In this document: in pieces, positions 1 through 8,682 of the stretch
Layout of the letters: each line of letters starts with the position of its first letter
Numbering within the stretch: position 1 is the first letter of the stretch
Assembly: GCF_000816845.1 (NCBI RefSeq)
Contig: NZ_CP006880.1
Span: forward strand, 1 to 64,000
Origin: Rhizobium gallicum bv. gallicum R602sp
GTDB taxonomy: Bacteria > Pseudomonadota > Alphaproteobacteria > Rhizobiales > Rhizobiaceae
Direction of reading: 5' to 3'
DNA length: 64,000 nt
Made by a program: the position numbers and the translations under genes
Notes under the pieces: generated by a model
Seen by the model: only the letters and a program-made list of their open reading frames with translations
What the model was told of the DNA's origin: nothing
The model's database searches: none

Positions 1-766
1 GTTGACTGCAGTAAACTCGCCTTTCACCGCCTCAGAAAACGACAGTCACGCAGCCTTCGTCCGCCGACACCGCAACCACGACACTCCGCCTCTTAACTCG
101 CCCGCGCGCCCAAAGGTGCCGGATTGCGGACCGACCGGAAAGGCCTCGCAGGACATCATGACCGCGGACGCGTTCATCGGCCAGAGGCTGCAATCAATTT
201 TACATCCAACCATGCGGCTTGCTCGGGTCTGCAATAGGAAGAGTGTGCACCTCTCCTGGACGCGGCAGGAGCAATCAACCGAGCCGGCGGGGCCCTCTAA
301 ACAGCCTGAGGCAACTGATGGAGTTGCGATTGAATCGAGATTCGGAAGGCCGGCAGAGGCGGAGCAACCGCAGGAGCCGCGTCACTCATTCGAGCCGCGG
401 AAATCACGACATCACGACGCCTGAAACAGGGGCCGCTGTGACCGAACGAAATGCCGTGATTGTTTCCGTTAGATGTTGAATAGACTGTGATAACAAACTG
501 TTAGAGATCAGATAAACTTAATAGGATCTCCCGGAAATCATAGCTGTATGGTACCTAAACGGTGCCCGATGGTCAAGGAAAGCATGACGCCCGGCGCCGG
601 AGATCGGCAAGATCCGCCACCGAACCATCCTTGCGGCAAAACTGGCGGGCACAGGTCGGCGCCAGCCTTGGAAGCGGCCATCGCTCCTGAGGACGATGCC
701 GAAGACAAGAGCAATGATGCCTTCCCCGCCGCCATCAGCCGATCCTTCCCGTCGATGGTGCCGCCC
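1..766. other. No convincing gene at the left edge
   Basis: Open frames exist on both strands here, but they overlap one another, have arginine- and proline-rich low-complexity translations, lack a clear ribosome binding site and resemble no family I recognise. The stretch around 470-540 is AT-rich compared with its surroundings and could hold a promoter, but I see no specific site. The last 230 bases lie downstream of the corrinoid transporter operon. Confidence 0.4.
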
Positions 767-1531
767 TTAACGGGTGAGATATTGGATGTAATGCCTGCCG
801 TGAACCGCCGACTTTTCGATGTGAGCCCGAACTCCGAATACATCTAGAACGAGCTCTTCGGTCAGAACCGCTTCGGGCGGCCCGGCAGCAACCACGCGGC
901 CGCCATGCAGGATGGCCAGGCTATCGCAGAACATTGCCGCCAGATTGAGATCATGCAATGCGATGACGCTGGTGATCGGAAGCGTCGTGACGAGGTCAAG
1001 CAGCTCCAACTGATGCTGGATGTCGAGATGATTGGTCGGTTCATCAAGCAGCAGTTCGGTGGGCGTTTGCGCAAGGGCGCGGGCGATGTGCGTGCGCTGA
1101 CGCTCCCCACCTGACAGCGTGCGCCAAAGCTGTAAGGCCTTGGCCGCCATGCCGACCTGTTCGAGAGCCGCATTGACGGCGTCCTCGTCCGTCCTGTCCC
1201 AGGGCGAGAGCGCGCCTCGATGCGGTGTTCGCCCGAGGCGGACAACATCCTTTACCGAAATGTCCGCATCGGTTGTCGCCTGCTGTTCGACCAGTGCGAT
1301 ACGCTGGGCAATCTCGCGACGCGCCATTGTGCTGATATTGCTCTCGCCCAGTCTGATGACGCCGCTCTTGACCTGTCGCAGCCGGCAGATGAGACGCAGC
1401 AGGCTCGACTTGCCAGAGCCATTGGGTCCGAGCAGACCAAGCGTCTTGCCCGGCGCAACATCAAGGCTGACGCCATCGATGATCATTGTGCTGCCGGCGC
1501 ACCAGGCAACATTGCGCATCGATATGCTCAT
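767..1531 (-). CDS. ABC transporter ATP-binding protein, FecE/BtuD type
   Basis: This 254-residue protein is the cytoplasmic ATPase of a siderophore/vitamin B12-class importer and powers the FecCD-type permease encoded just upstream. It has a Walker A motif (GPNGSGKSS), the signature LSGGERQR, a Walker B ending in LLLDEPTNHLD, and the switch histidine in ALHDLNLA. Length and layout are normal for the BtuD/FecE/FhuC group. The start MSISM was chosen because its ATG overlaps the permease stop codon (ATGA), which implies translational coupling; the open frame runs further upstream but lies inside the permease gene. The cobalamin riboswitch ahead of the operon suggests a corrinoid substrate. That is inference from context, since the ATPase itself does not fix the substrate. 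Confidence 0.9.
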   Translation of the reverse strand: MSISMRNVAWCAGSTMIIDGVSLDVAPGKTLGLLGPNGSGKSSLLRLICRLRQVKSGVIRLGESNISTMARREIAQRIALVEQQATTDADISVKDVVRLGRTPHRGALSPWDRTDEDAVNAALEQVGMAAKALQLWRTLSGGERQRTHIARALAQTPTELLLDEPTNHLDIQHQLELLDLVTTLPITSVIALHDLNLAAMFCDSLAILHGGRVVAAGPPEAVLTEELVLDVFGVRAHIEKSAVHGRHYIQYLTR

Positions 1532-2568
1532 ACCGGCCTCCTTGCCTTGTAGAGGATGAGGGCAAAGACAGGCGCGCCGAAAAGTGCCGTGACCACGCCA
1601 ATTGGAAGCACCTGCTGCGGGATGATCGTGCGCGAGACGATATCGGCAAGTACCATGAAGATCGCCCCGATCAACGCAGTTGCCGGCAGTAACCGCTCGT
1701 GAGCCGGACCCACCAGAAAGCGCGCCGCATGCGGAATGACAAGACCAACGAAGCCGATCGAACCGACGATGCTGACGACGGCAGCGGTCATCACGGCCGT
1801 CAGACCAAGAAGGGTAAGACGCACGCGCCGTACCGGTACGCCGAGCGCTGCGGCAGAGTCCGTACCGAAGGCAAAGGCATCCAGCACACGTGCGTGAAGC
1901 ATGCAGATCACAAAGCCGCCGCCGGCAATGGGGGTAACGAGCAAAACATCCGTCCAGCGCACGCCGCTGAGGCTCCCGAGCAACCAAAACATGATACCCC
2001 TTGCCTGCTCGGCATTGGCCGAGGTCGTGACGATATAGGAGGTCAACGCATTGAAGAGCTGCGAACCGGCAACGCCTGCCAGGAGGATCCGGTCGGCGCC
2101 GCCGCCTGCGCCTGCGGCCAAAAGCGAGACGAGACCGAAGGCTGCCACCGCGCCGAAAAAAGCGCCGGTAGAAAGCGTCAGCACACCGGACCCGATGCCG
2201 AGGATCATGATGGCGACCGCGCCGGTCGAGGCGCCCGCCGAAATGCCAAGCACATAAGGTTCGGCAAGCGGATTGCGAAGCAGGGCCTGCAGCATGGCGC
2301 CCGTCATCGCAAGAGCCGCGCCGGAACTTGCAGAGACCAGGGCGCGGCTCAGTCGATAGTCCCAGATGATACCCTCATGGATCGGCTTGATTGCGAAGGA
2401 GGTGCCGAACATTCGGTTGGCAATAGCTTCCGCAATCGTCCGCAGCGGTATGACGATTTCGCCGATCGATACGGCGAGGCCTATTGCCAAGGTCAGTCCA
2501 GCCATTGAAAGTAGGGACAAGCCGGCAAAGCCGCCCCATCCGTTGCGTTGCCCGGCGTCTTTGCTCAC
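1528..2568 (-). CDS. FecCD-family ABC transporter permease
   Basis: This is the inner-membrane channel subunit of the corrinoid/iron-type importer, about 346 residues. The sequence is very hydrophobic with around ten membrane segments. It carries landmarks of the FecCD/BtuC family, including the early stretch RNPLAEPYVLGISAGAS and the C-terminal FVGLVIPHAARFLVG, a segment that contacts the ATPase in BtuC homologues. I place the start at a GTG overlapping the stop of the binding-protein gene (GTGA), giving MSKDAGQRNG; the frame extends upstream through that gene. The end overlaps the ATPase start by four bases. Both overlaps support one co-translated operon. Confidence 0.88.
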   Translation of the reverse strand: MSKDAGQRNGWGGFAGLSLLSMAGLTLAIGLAVSIGEIVIPLRTIAEAIANRMFGTSFAIKPIHEGIIWDYRLSRALVSASSGAALAMTGAMLQALLRNPLAEPYVLGISAGASTGAVAIMILGIGSGVLTLSTGAFFGAVAAFGLVSLLAAGAGGGADRILLAGVAGSQLFNALTSYIVTTSANAEQARGIMFWLLGSLSGVRWTDVLLVTPIAGGGFVICMLHARVLDAFAFGTDSAAALGVPVRRVRLTLLGLTAVMTAAVVSIVGSIGFVGLVIPHAARFLVGPAHERLLPATALIGAIFMVLADIVSRTIIPQQVLPIGVVTALFGAPVFALILYKARRPV

Positions 2569-3605
2569 TTCGCCAGCCCAAACTGCCGTATGGCTACTGC
2601 AAGCGTCTCGATGCCGTCGACAAGGCGGATCGATGGGCTCATTGCCTGCGAGTCCATGACGACCACCTGCTTCTTTTCCACAGCGCTGATCCTGCTTGCC
2701 ACAGGATCGCTGTTCAAAAAGGTAAGCTTGATGGCCGGATCGTCGGCAGCGTAGCGGCGACGATCCATCCCGGCGATGACGATGATTGCAGGATTGAGGC
2801 CGGCGACCGTTTCCCAGCCGACCAACGGCCATTCCTCGTTCGTGGCAATCACGTTCTTTGCCCCAAGGGCTCGCATGATATAGGCGGGCGCGCCGTTGCG
2901 GCCGGCCATGAAGGCTTCCCCGTCGACTTCCTTGCTGGAGAACCAGAATACGACCGGGATATCCTTTACCCTTGTCTCGGCAACGGATGCGATCGCCTTA
3001 TCCTCACGCTCCTTCAGCCTTGCGACCAATGCCTCGCCGCGGTCCTGAACGTTAAAGATCGCGGCAAGTTCGGCGATCTCCTGATAGATGACCTCGGTCT
3101 TCAGCATTTCCTTGCGCACACCATCACCACCCGTCGTATTGTCCTTGGCGGCGCAATCGGCCGGAGCGACATAGGTGTTGATGCCAAGCTTCGAAAACTG
3201 ATCGTAGGTTCCAACCGAGCCACTCGGGCCGACATGCCACTCGAACTCGGCAGCAACCAGGTCGGGGCCGGTTCCGACCACCGCCTCGAAGCTCGGATCA
3301 TTGTCGGCGAGCCGCTTGATCTTGCTGTTTTCCGCATCGAATTGTTTGAGCACTGGGCTGAACCAGACCGCCGTGCCCGTGATGCGATCCGCAAGGCCGA
3401 GCGACAGCAGGATTTCCGTCATCGCCTGGCCGATCGAAACCACCTTGCCCGGCGCCCTATCGAAGGTGATGGATCGGCCGCAATTGGCAATTGTCAGGGG
3501 GTAGGTGGTCGATGCGGCAAAAGCAGGTGCAGAAATCGCAAAGGTTGCCAATACCGCGAAGGCAAGGCGCAGAATGAACGGCCGACGTTTTGGATCGGAT
3601 GACAT
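2565..3605 (-). CDS. Periplasmic substrate-binding protein of a corrinoid/siderophore ABC importer
   Basis: The protein is about 346 residues with a classic Sec signal peptide ending near APAFAAS, followed by a TroA/BtuF-like fold (DRAPGKVVSIGQAMTEILLSLG near the N-terminus, WFSPVLKQFDAENSKIK further on). It should capture substrate in the periplasm for the permease and ATPase encoded next to it. The ATG at MSSDPKRR puts the signal peptide at the normal position; the frame stays open upstream to a GTG at 3689, so a longer start cannot be excluded. It is the first large gene downstream of a cobalamin riboswitch, which points to vitamin B12 or a precursor as cargo. Sequence alone would also allow an iron-siderophore binder. 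Confidence 0.85.
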   Translation of the reverse strand: MSSDPKRRPFILRLAFAVLATFAISAPAFAASTTYPLTIANCGRSITFDRAPGKVVSIGQAMTEILLSLGLADRITGTAVWFSPVLKQFDAENSKIKRLADNDPSFEAVVGTGPDLVAAEFEWHVGPSGSVGTYDQFSKLGINTYVAPADCAAKDNTTGGDGVRKEMLKTEVIYQEIAELAAIFNVQDRGEALVARLKEREDKAIASVAETRVKDIPVVFWFSSKEVDGEAFMAGRNGAPAYIMRALGAKNVIATNEEWPLVGWETVAGLNPAIIVIAGMDRRRYAADDPAIKLTFLNSDPVASRISAVEKKQVVVMDSQAMSPSIRLVDGIETLAVAIRQFGLAK

Positions 3606-3743
3606 GGAAACACTCACAGGGAGTTGAGGATGCGTCGGCGCGGCGGCCTGATCGCTCCGATTTTGATGGAAAACGCTTAGGGTGGTCACCGGCCATACGG
3701 GCGGGCGCGCCGCCCGGCACGACTGGCTTTTTACCTGCAGCGG

Positions 3744-3824
3744 CTATGGTTTATTGAAAAGGGCGATCCGTTCCGCCTCACGCGGAAGGGGTCTGCGCCG
3801 ATTAGGGGCGTCAAAAGAAATCAT
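3744..3824 (-). CDS. Possible 26-residue leader peptide between riboswitch and binding protein
   Basis: A short open frame beginning MISFDAPNRRR starts eight bases after an AGGAG motif, directly downstream of the cobalamin aptamer and about 140 bases before the binding-protein start. The peptide is basic, has no membrane segment and resembles nothing I know. Its ribosome binding site is much better than that of the binding-protein gene, so it may be the site through which the riboswitch regulates translation, with downstream expression coupled to it. It could also be chance. Confidence 0.35.
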   Translation of the reverse strand: MISFDAPNRRRPLPREAERIALFNKP

Positions 3825-3865
3825 CTCGTCTCCTGTTCCGGGCAACCCCGCCCGTTCAATTGATC

Positions 3866-4066
3866 TCTCTTTGACGGCAGGTCTCCTGGCTCGCGGATAT
3901 GCACCGGACCATCTGCCTTCCCATGAGAACGAGCTCACAGTGGCATGGCGCGTGGCGCCACGAGGATGATCGGCAATCCGCTTACAGTTGCGGGGGCAGC
4001 CACGGTCTTGGTCCCTTTTGGGTCTTCCGCACCGTGTTCCCTATTAATCCTCTCGGAGTCTACGTC
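3866..4066 (-). promoter_or_regulatory. Cobalamin (AdoCbl-type) riboswitch
   Basis: Read on the minus strand, the segment contains the B12-box-like core GCTGCCCCCGCAACTGTAAG, preceded by an AAAAGGGA stretch. It is followed by GCCACTG, then GGGAAGGC, and closes with GCGAGCCAGGAGACCTGCC. These conserved blocks occur in the order of the cobalamin aptamer. It lies in the leader of the three-gene importer operon, so high cobalamin should repress transport. The edges are estimated from the conserved blocks; the expression platform probably acts on the ribosome binding site just downstream. Confidence 0.93.
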
Positions 4067-4131
4067 GGGGAACCGTCGCGCCCAGTTATGCCGAGCGCAA
4101 CAGTCACGTCAAGCCGTAGATACAAGGGCGA

Positions 4132-5346
4132 TCAATGGACAGCGCCTGATCCCCCGACGGCGACGATGCCGAAAGGCAGTCCCTGAACCGGGATGGTCCG
4201 AACCTCTTTCATGGTCTCAATATCGATCATCCGCACAACGCTATGGCGAGGATCGGTTATGGCGATCTGATCGCCTGCAACTGCGAGCCGGGGGCGCGGA
4301 TCGCGCCAGTGACCATCCTTGCTGTAAGGCTCGGTGACCCTTGCCGACGTCGTGATTTGACCGCTTAGAACGTCGACAAGATGCAATTGCCCGTCTTCGG
4401 TCAGTACATAGGCATTCTTGACCCGCGTAGGATCGAGCGCGAAATCGATCCGGCGGGTCGGCAGATCGACCAAGCGATACGGTTCGGTGCCGTCTGGGTC
4501 GATCAGGGCAATCTTGTCCTCGCCGTAGTTGCCCAGGAAAAATTGCATCACCTTACTGCCGAGCAAGGTCGTCACTTTTCCCTTCGGCAGCCTGTCGCCA
4601 TATTCCAGCATTTTAAGTTGCACGGTCTGCTCCTTGCCAGGACGCGCAATCAGGACGCCTTCCTCGCAACCGAAGGCACCGAGCTTTGCCGAGAAGGCTT
4701 CTCCGTGCAGCGCCGTGCAGGGTGTGACATCGCCGACCTGTCTTCCGTTTGTGTTTAGAACACGTAGGCCCAGACGTGGCGGCAGCTCATCCGGTTTGGT
4801 TTCCGTTTTGGTATCGGGAACCGAGACCAGCATATTCTGCCCCATGGGCACGGCGACACCATGGTGCGGTGCCGTCGCATCTATGAGCTTTTCGGATGCT
4901 GCGCCTTCCAGAAGATCTTCTTCGGAAACGAGCTTGGCTTTGCCTTCCCGATCGTAAAACAACACCACGTCGTCGCCGTGCACGACGGCGTGGACCGGCC
5001 GCTGCCCGTCGAGAGTGGCTTGCAGCAGCAAAGGTGCGGATGTTTCCAGATCGCGATGCTCGCCATGGTCGGAAAGCGTCACGCCGGTTTTGATCACCTG
5101 GACGGTATTGGCTTCTGATTGGACGGCAAAAACTGTTTGGCCGGAATGACTGGCGGCCAGCGCCGCATAACCCTTCAGCTCAAACTCACCGATCTGCTCA
5201 CCGGTCTTGACATCGAATGAACGAGCGATGGGTGCCGTGTGGTCGGCGATGAACAGGCGCCATGTCTGCTTTTCCTCTTCAGCGGAGGCCGGGTTCACCG
5301 AGAGGCTTGCTGCAAAGGCCCCGGCGATCGTCAATCTAGGTAACAT
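4132..5346 (-). CDS. aztD: AztD-like periplasmic zinc metallochaperone
   Basis: The 404-residue protein has a Sec signal peptide ending near NPASAEEE and then a repetitive beta-rich body typical of a beta-propeller (for example HSGQTVFAVQSEANTVQVI and RVKNAYVLTEDGQLHLVDV). It resembles AztD, the chaperone that hands zinc to the AztC binding protein of the AztABC importer. No aztABC genes lie in the window, so it stands alone here. The start MLPRLTIAG was chosen because an AAGAAGG motif lies 8 bases upstream and it places the signal peptide first. A palindrome resembling a Zur operator overlaps the leader. The family call is from recognition, not a search. Confidence 0.72.
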   Translation of the reverse strand: MLPRLTIAGAFAASLSVNPASAEEEKQTWRLFIADHTAPIARSFDVKTGEQIGEFELKGYAALAASHSGQTVFAVQSEANTVQVIKTGVTLSDHGEHRDLETSAPLLLQATLDGQRPVHAVVHGDDVVLFYDREGKAKLVSEEDLLEGAASEKLIDATAPHHGVAVPMGQNMLVSVPDTKTETKPDELPPRLGLRVLNTNGRQVGDVTPCTALHGEAFSAKLGAFGCEEGVLIARPGKEQTVQLKMLEYGDRLPKGKVTTLLGSKVMQFFLGNYGEDKIALIDPDGTEPYRLVDLPTRRIDFALDPTRVKNAYVLTEDGQLHLVDVLSGQITTSARVTEPYSKDGHWRDPRPRLAVAGDQIAITDPRHSVVRMIDIETMKEVRTIPVQGLPFGIVAVGGSGAVH

Positions 5347-5691
5347 CGGAAATCCCTTCTTGATATGTAATAACATTACCATCTCTAGCGAAGTTTCAGA
5401 AACATGTCCAGGCCGTCGGGACCGAAGGCGATGCAGCGCTTGAATGCCGCTTCGAATCACATTCGCCGAGCTCCCGCGCCTTGCTGAACGTCGTGCCGGG
5501 CAGCAGGCTGGGCTTCCGCATCCGGGTGCCGATGAGAGGCTCGTATGACCGCCGAAGCGCGGCACCCGACGCCTTTTGACTGTTTCATACCTGCCCCGCT
5601 GAACGAGCAAGCAAAAACAACGTGTTGATACGATTGACAAGTTCGCCAGACGTGTCGACGAACTGAAATAGCGACAGTATCCGCGCGAATA
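5347..5691. other. Intergenic region between the DUF4143 ATPase and the aztD-like gene
   Basis: Apart from the Zur-like site close to the aztD start, I find nothing definite. Open frames on the minus strand continue across it, but their translation is low-complexity and basic with no recognisable motif. Confidence 0.4.
5362..5381 (-). promoter_or_regulatory. Candidate Zur operator upstream of the aztD-like gene
   Basis: On the coding strand the leader contains GTAATGTTATTACATAT, an AT-rich imperfect palindrome (GTAAT...ATTAC, with ATGTTAT/ATAACAT-like halves) some 16-35 bases before the start codon. Zur boxes of alphaproteobacteria are AT-rich palindromes containing TGTTAT/ATAACA halves. Given a zinc chaperone downstream, repression by Zur under zinc sufficiency is a reasonable inference. 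Confidence 0.5.
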
Positions 5692-6864
5692 TTATTCCCG
5701 ACCGCCTGCGAGTTGTTCGCCAAGCTGGCGCAAAGGGAGCACCTCGATATCATTGCCAAGAGGATACGCTTCGCTGCCTGGGTACACCACGATGCGGCGA
5801 TCCGGCTCCAGATCGAGGCAGGCGTGGTGGAAGCCCCGCTCTACCTTTGGCGTGAGACTTCTCTTGATCTCGATCGCCCAGCGGCGGTCACGGGGCAACG
5901 TGACAACGAGATCGATCTCGGCGCCGGCCGAGGTGCGATAGAAATTGGCTTGGGCACCCTCTGGCATAACTGCATGAAGGGTCTCGATCACGAAGCCTTC
6001 CCAACTCGCTCCGGCCACGGGGTGGCCCAGGACATCATCAAGCGTGGTCAAACCAAGCAGACTGTGGAGCAGGCCGGAATCGCGAACATAGACGCGCGGC
6101 GATTTCACCAGGCGCTTGCCGGCATTGCTGTGCCAGGGCTCGAGCCGACGCACCAGAAGCAGATCGACCATGAGGTCGAGATAGGAAGCGACTGTCTTGC
6201 CGTCGACACCGAGTGCGCGGGCGAACTCCGCCGCATTGAGTAGGCCTGATTGGTGATGGGCGAGCATCGTCCAGAAGCGGCGTAGCGTTTCGGCTGGGAT
6301 CCTCGGCCCCAGAAGAGGGATGTCGCGCTCGAGATAGGTCCGGATGAAATCGATGCGCCAGCGTTGGCTGACGGTGTCGTTCGCCGCCAGAAGGCTGTCG
6401 GGAAACCCTCCTCTAACCCAAAGCTTGTTGAGTTCGCCGGCTTCGACCTCGAGGCCGTCGATCGGTGCGAGTTCCAGATAGGCGATCCGACCGGCTAGGC
6501 TCTCGCCAGACTGTTTCAGGAGATCCATGGAGGCCGAGCCAAGCAACAGGAAACGGCCACTGCGCAGTCCCTTCCGTCGCCCTCGGTCGATCAGGCCGCG
6601 AAGGTTCTGGAACAGATCCGGGAGGCGATGGACCTCGTCGAGGACAACAAGTTTGTCCTCGTGTCCGGCAAGATAAAGTTCCGGCTCGGCGAGTTTGGCA
6701 CGATCCGAGTCGGATTCGAGATCGAGATAGATAGACGGCCGTTGCTCGCCGATCTCCAATGCGAGGGTCGTTTTGCCTACCTGTCGGGGCCCGAGCAAGG
6801 CGACCGCTGGATTGTTATTGAGGAGCTCGACGAGCTCTGCTGTTTTCCATCTTGCTATCATCAT
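5692..6864 (-). CDS. AAA_14/DUF4143 family ATP-binding protein
   Basis: This roughly 390-residue protein belongs to a widespread group of unknown function with an N-terminal AAA domain and a C-terminal DUF4143 nuclease-like fold. Visible motifs are Walker A (LLGPRQVGKTT), Walker B (KLVVLDEVHRLPDL), the sensor-like FLLLGSAS, and near the end the run AEIDLVVTLPRDRRWAIEIKRS. That run has the D-(E/x)IK pattern of PD-(D/E)XK-like folds. A winged-helix-like segment lies between them. The start is uncertain (two adjacent ATG codons and an upstream GTG, none with a good ribosome binding site). It is probably monocistronic. Confidence 0.82.
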   Translation of the reverse strand: MMIARWKTAELVELLNNNPAVALLGPRQVGKTTLALEIGEQRPSIYLDLESDSDRAKLAEPELYLAGHEDKLVVLDEVHRLPDLFQNLRGLIDRGRRKGLRSGRFLLLGSASMDLLKQSGESLAGRIAYLELAPIDGLEVEAGELNKLWVRGGFPDSLLAANDTVSQRWRIDFIRTYLERDIPLLGPRIPAETLRRFWTMLAHHQSGLLNAAEFARALGVDGKTVASYLDLMVDLLLVRRLEPWHSNAGKRLVKSPRVYVRDSGLLHSLLGLTTLDDVLGHPVAGASWEGFVIETLHAVMPEGAQANFYRTSAGAEIDLVVTLPRDRRWAIEIKRSLTPKVERGFHHACLDLEPDRRIVVYPGSEAYPLGNDIEVLPLRQLGEQLAGGRE

Positions 6865-7234
6865 TCGCGCAATTATGGAGATACGATCCACAATTGCAAG
6901 GTTAACCAGGGGGAGGTGCCGTGCCAGTCCGGAAGAAATGGATAACTGATCGTTTTGAACGTGTCTTATGAACCCACTGAAAGGTCATGAACTCCAACCT
7001 CGGCGACTGGATTCTGCTGTTTTTTTCCGGGAAACTGGCGCCTTGCCTTACGTGCCGATACTGCCAGTCGCTGGATGGCAGTCGGGCCTCGATCCGGCAC
7101 GACTGGTCGTTATTGACGCGACTTGGATCAAGACGAACATGCCCCACTTTATGGTTGGGGCCCGAAAGCAAACGTCTGCGCGGCTTTTTGCTGGGCACTT
7201 TGACTCTGGCCGCCACCGCTCCATTGTTCCATTC
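6865..7234. other. Gap between divergent genes, no gene seen
   Basis: The stretch separates the DUF4143 ATPase from the metallophosphoesterase. The plus-strand frame of the phosphoesterase stays open through most of it, but its translation has no family resemblance before MIYFTSDTH, so I treat it as non-coding promoter sequence. Confidence 0.4.
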
Positions 7235-7723
7235 ATGATCTACTTTACGAGTGACACCCATTTCGCCGACCCGCGTGTGCTGCGGATCGATCGCAGGCCA
7301 TTCCCCGATATGGCAGAGCACGACGTTGCGCTGATCAGGAACTGGAATGCCATCGTCGGAAAAGACGACGACATCTGGCATCTCGGCGACTTCATGTCGG
7401 CGAAAGGGGGCGACTGCGATCAGCTTCTTTCGATTCTGAACGGCCGCAAGCACTTGATTATTGGCAACTGTGATCCCGAGACGACAACGAAGGCTGAGAA
7501 CTGGACCAGCGTTCAGCATTATGCCGAGCTCGTTACAGACGAGCATCTTCTCGTGCTATGTCATTTTCCGTTCCGGACTTGGCACAAGATGGGCAAGAAC
7601 TCGATCAACCTTCATGGGCATTCGCATGGTCGGCTGAAGCCGATGCCCCGGCAATATGATGTTGGCGTTGATGCGCGGGCTCTCAGACCGGTCACACTTG
7701 CGCAGCTGCTGTCTTTGCCGTGA
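7235..7723 (+). CDS. Calcineurin-like metallophosphoesterase
   Basis: A 162-residue phosphoesterase of the small YfcE/MJ0936-like type. The dimetal motifs are clear: TSDTHF (D-x-H), HLGDF (GD), IIGNCD (a GNxD variant of GNHD), CHFPFR and the terminal HLGHSHG-like LHGHSHG. The start MIYFTSDTH is placed where the fold begins; the frame extends 89 codons upstream without similarity. The substrate is unknown; related proteins hydrolyse phosphodiesters or act on small nucleotides. It stands alone and converges on the YciF-like gene. Confidence 0.85.
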   Translation: MIYFTSDTHFADPRVLRIDRRPFPDMAEHDVALIRNWNAIVGKDDDIWHLGDFMSAKGGDCDQLLSILNGRKHLIIGNCDPETTTKAENWTSVQHYAELVTDEHLLVLCHFPFRTWHKMGKNSINLHGHSHGRLKPMPRQYDVGVDARALRPVTLAQLLSLP

Positions 7724-7955
7724 CAACTTGCGATCATGATCGTGGCTTCGATGCGATTGACAATGCCGAAAGGCGCTGCGTTCCCCATTCCTGTTGCGCC
7801 GCGTGACACCGATTGCGTTTGGACAGAACAAATGGTCGTAGCGAATAAATGCCCCGCGCGGGCCTCGTCGAATGAAAGAGCGCCTCCAGCGCCGACGCGG
7901 GGCATGCTGGAAGGCCGCGCGAATGGCGGCCCTCCAAGCCATCCGGGTTAACGAC
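7724..7955 (-). terminator. Hairpin-rich convergent intergenic region
   Basis: Two strong inverted repeats lie between the convergent genes. One pairs GGAAGGCCGC (7909-7918) with GCGGCCCTCC (7926-7935) across a 7-base loop, with one mismatch. The other pairs ATGCCCCGCG (7849-7858) perfectly with CGCGGGGCAT (7896-7905) across 37 bases. No long U tract follows either. They probably end transcription of the YciF-like gene, with possible bidirectional function. Confidence 0.55.
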
Positions 7956-8453
7956 TCATGCAGCCTTCGTTGCTTTCACATTTGCCGAAGTTTGCGCAAG
8001 CTGGGTGAGCTTCTTGTCGGTGGCTTCCTCTTCGGCGAGGCTTGCCTGAAGGAGAGGGATCGCCTCCTTCAGACCCAGCTGCTTTGCCCAGGCGATCAGC
8101 GTGCCGTAGCGGGCGATTTCGTAATGTTCGACGGCTTGGGCGGCAGAGATCAGTCCCGCGTCGAGTGCGGCGGAGCCTTTGAACTCTTCAATGATCTCTT
8201 CGCTTTCGGCGATGATGCCCTGAATCGCCTCGCAGGTCTTGCCACGAGCGGGCTTGCCGATGATCTCGAACACCTGCACGAGCCGCTCGACCTGACTTTC
8301 GGTCTCGTCACGGTGTTTCAGGAAACCTGCTTTGCCTTCCTCCGATTGCGCCGCGCGCGCCATTTTCGGCAAGGCTTTGAGGATTTGCTTCTCGGCGAAG
8401 TAAATGTCCTTCAGCGTGTCGACGAACAGGTCGTTTAGCGTCTTTGCAGCCAT
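7956..8453 (-). CDS. YciE/YciF-type ferritin-like protein (DUF892)
   Basis: A 165-residue all-helical protein. The opening NDLFVDTLKDIYFAEKQILKALPKMA and the later helix HYEIARYGTLIAWAKQLG are characteristic of DUF892/YciF, a ferritin-like four-helix bundle. Carboxylates and histidines suitable for a di-iron site are present (AEKQ, KHRDE, EHYE). Relatives are stress-induced and often linked to general stress responses. The C-terminal tail is alanine- and lysine-rich. The start is well supported by TAGGAGAG ahead of the ATG. Confidence 0.93.
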   Translation of the reverse strand: MAAKTLNDLFVDTLKDIYFAEKQILKALPKMARAAQSEEGKAGFLKHRDETESQVERLVQVFEIIGKPARGKTCEAIQGIIAESEEIIEEFKGSAALDAGLISAAQAVEHYEIARYGTLIAWAKQLGLKEAIPLLQASLAEEEATDKKLTQLAQTSANVKATKAA

Positions 8454-8682
8454 TCTGCTCTCCTATGGTAGTGGTAAGTGACCAACCGGAACGCGACGCA
8501 GCGCGGGATGTTCCGATAGCTGATTACAAGCCCATTGCTCACCGACATATGCGCAACGCAAAACCTCTGCGAGACGTCCCGACAGCCCCGCCGTCTTCGG
8601 AATGATTGACCAAGGGCATCACGTTTCACGCGGAACCACCGCTCACGCAAAGTGTTTCACTGACAACCCAAGGAGAGTTCAG

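Noticed and set aside
2..424. A 140-codon plus-strand open frame at the left edge
   Set aside because: Its translation is low-complexity and basic with no domain, it has no ribosome binding site, and it overlaps other equally weak frames.
1699..2508. A 269-codon plus-strand open frame opposite the FecCD permease
   Set aside because: It is antisense to a clear permease and its translation is a charged, repetitive product of GC-rich codon bias.
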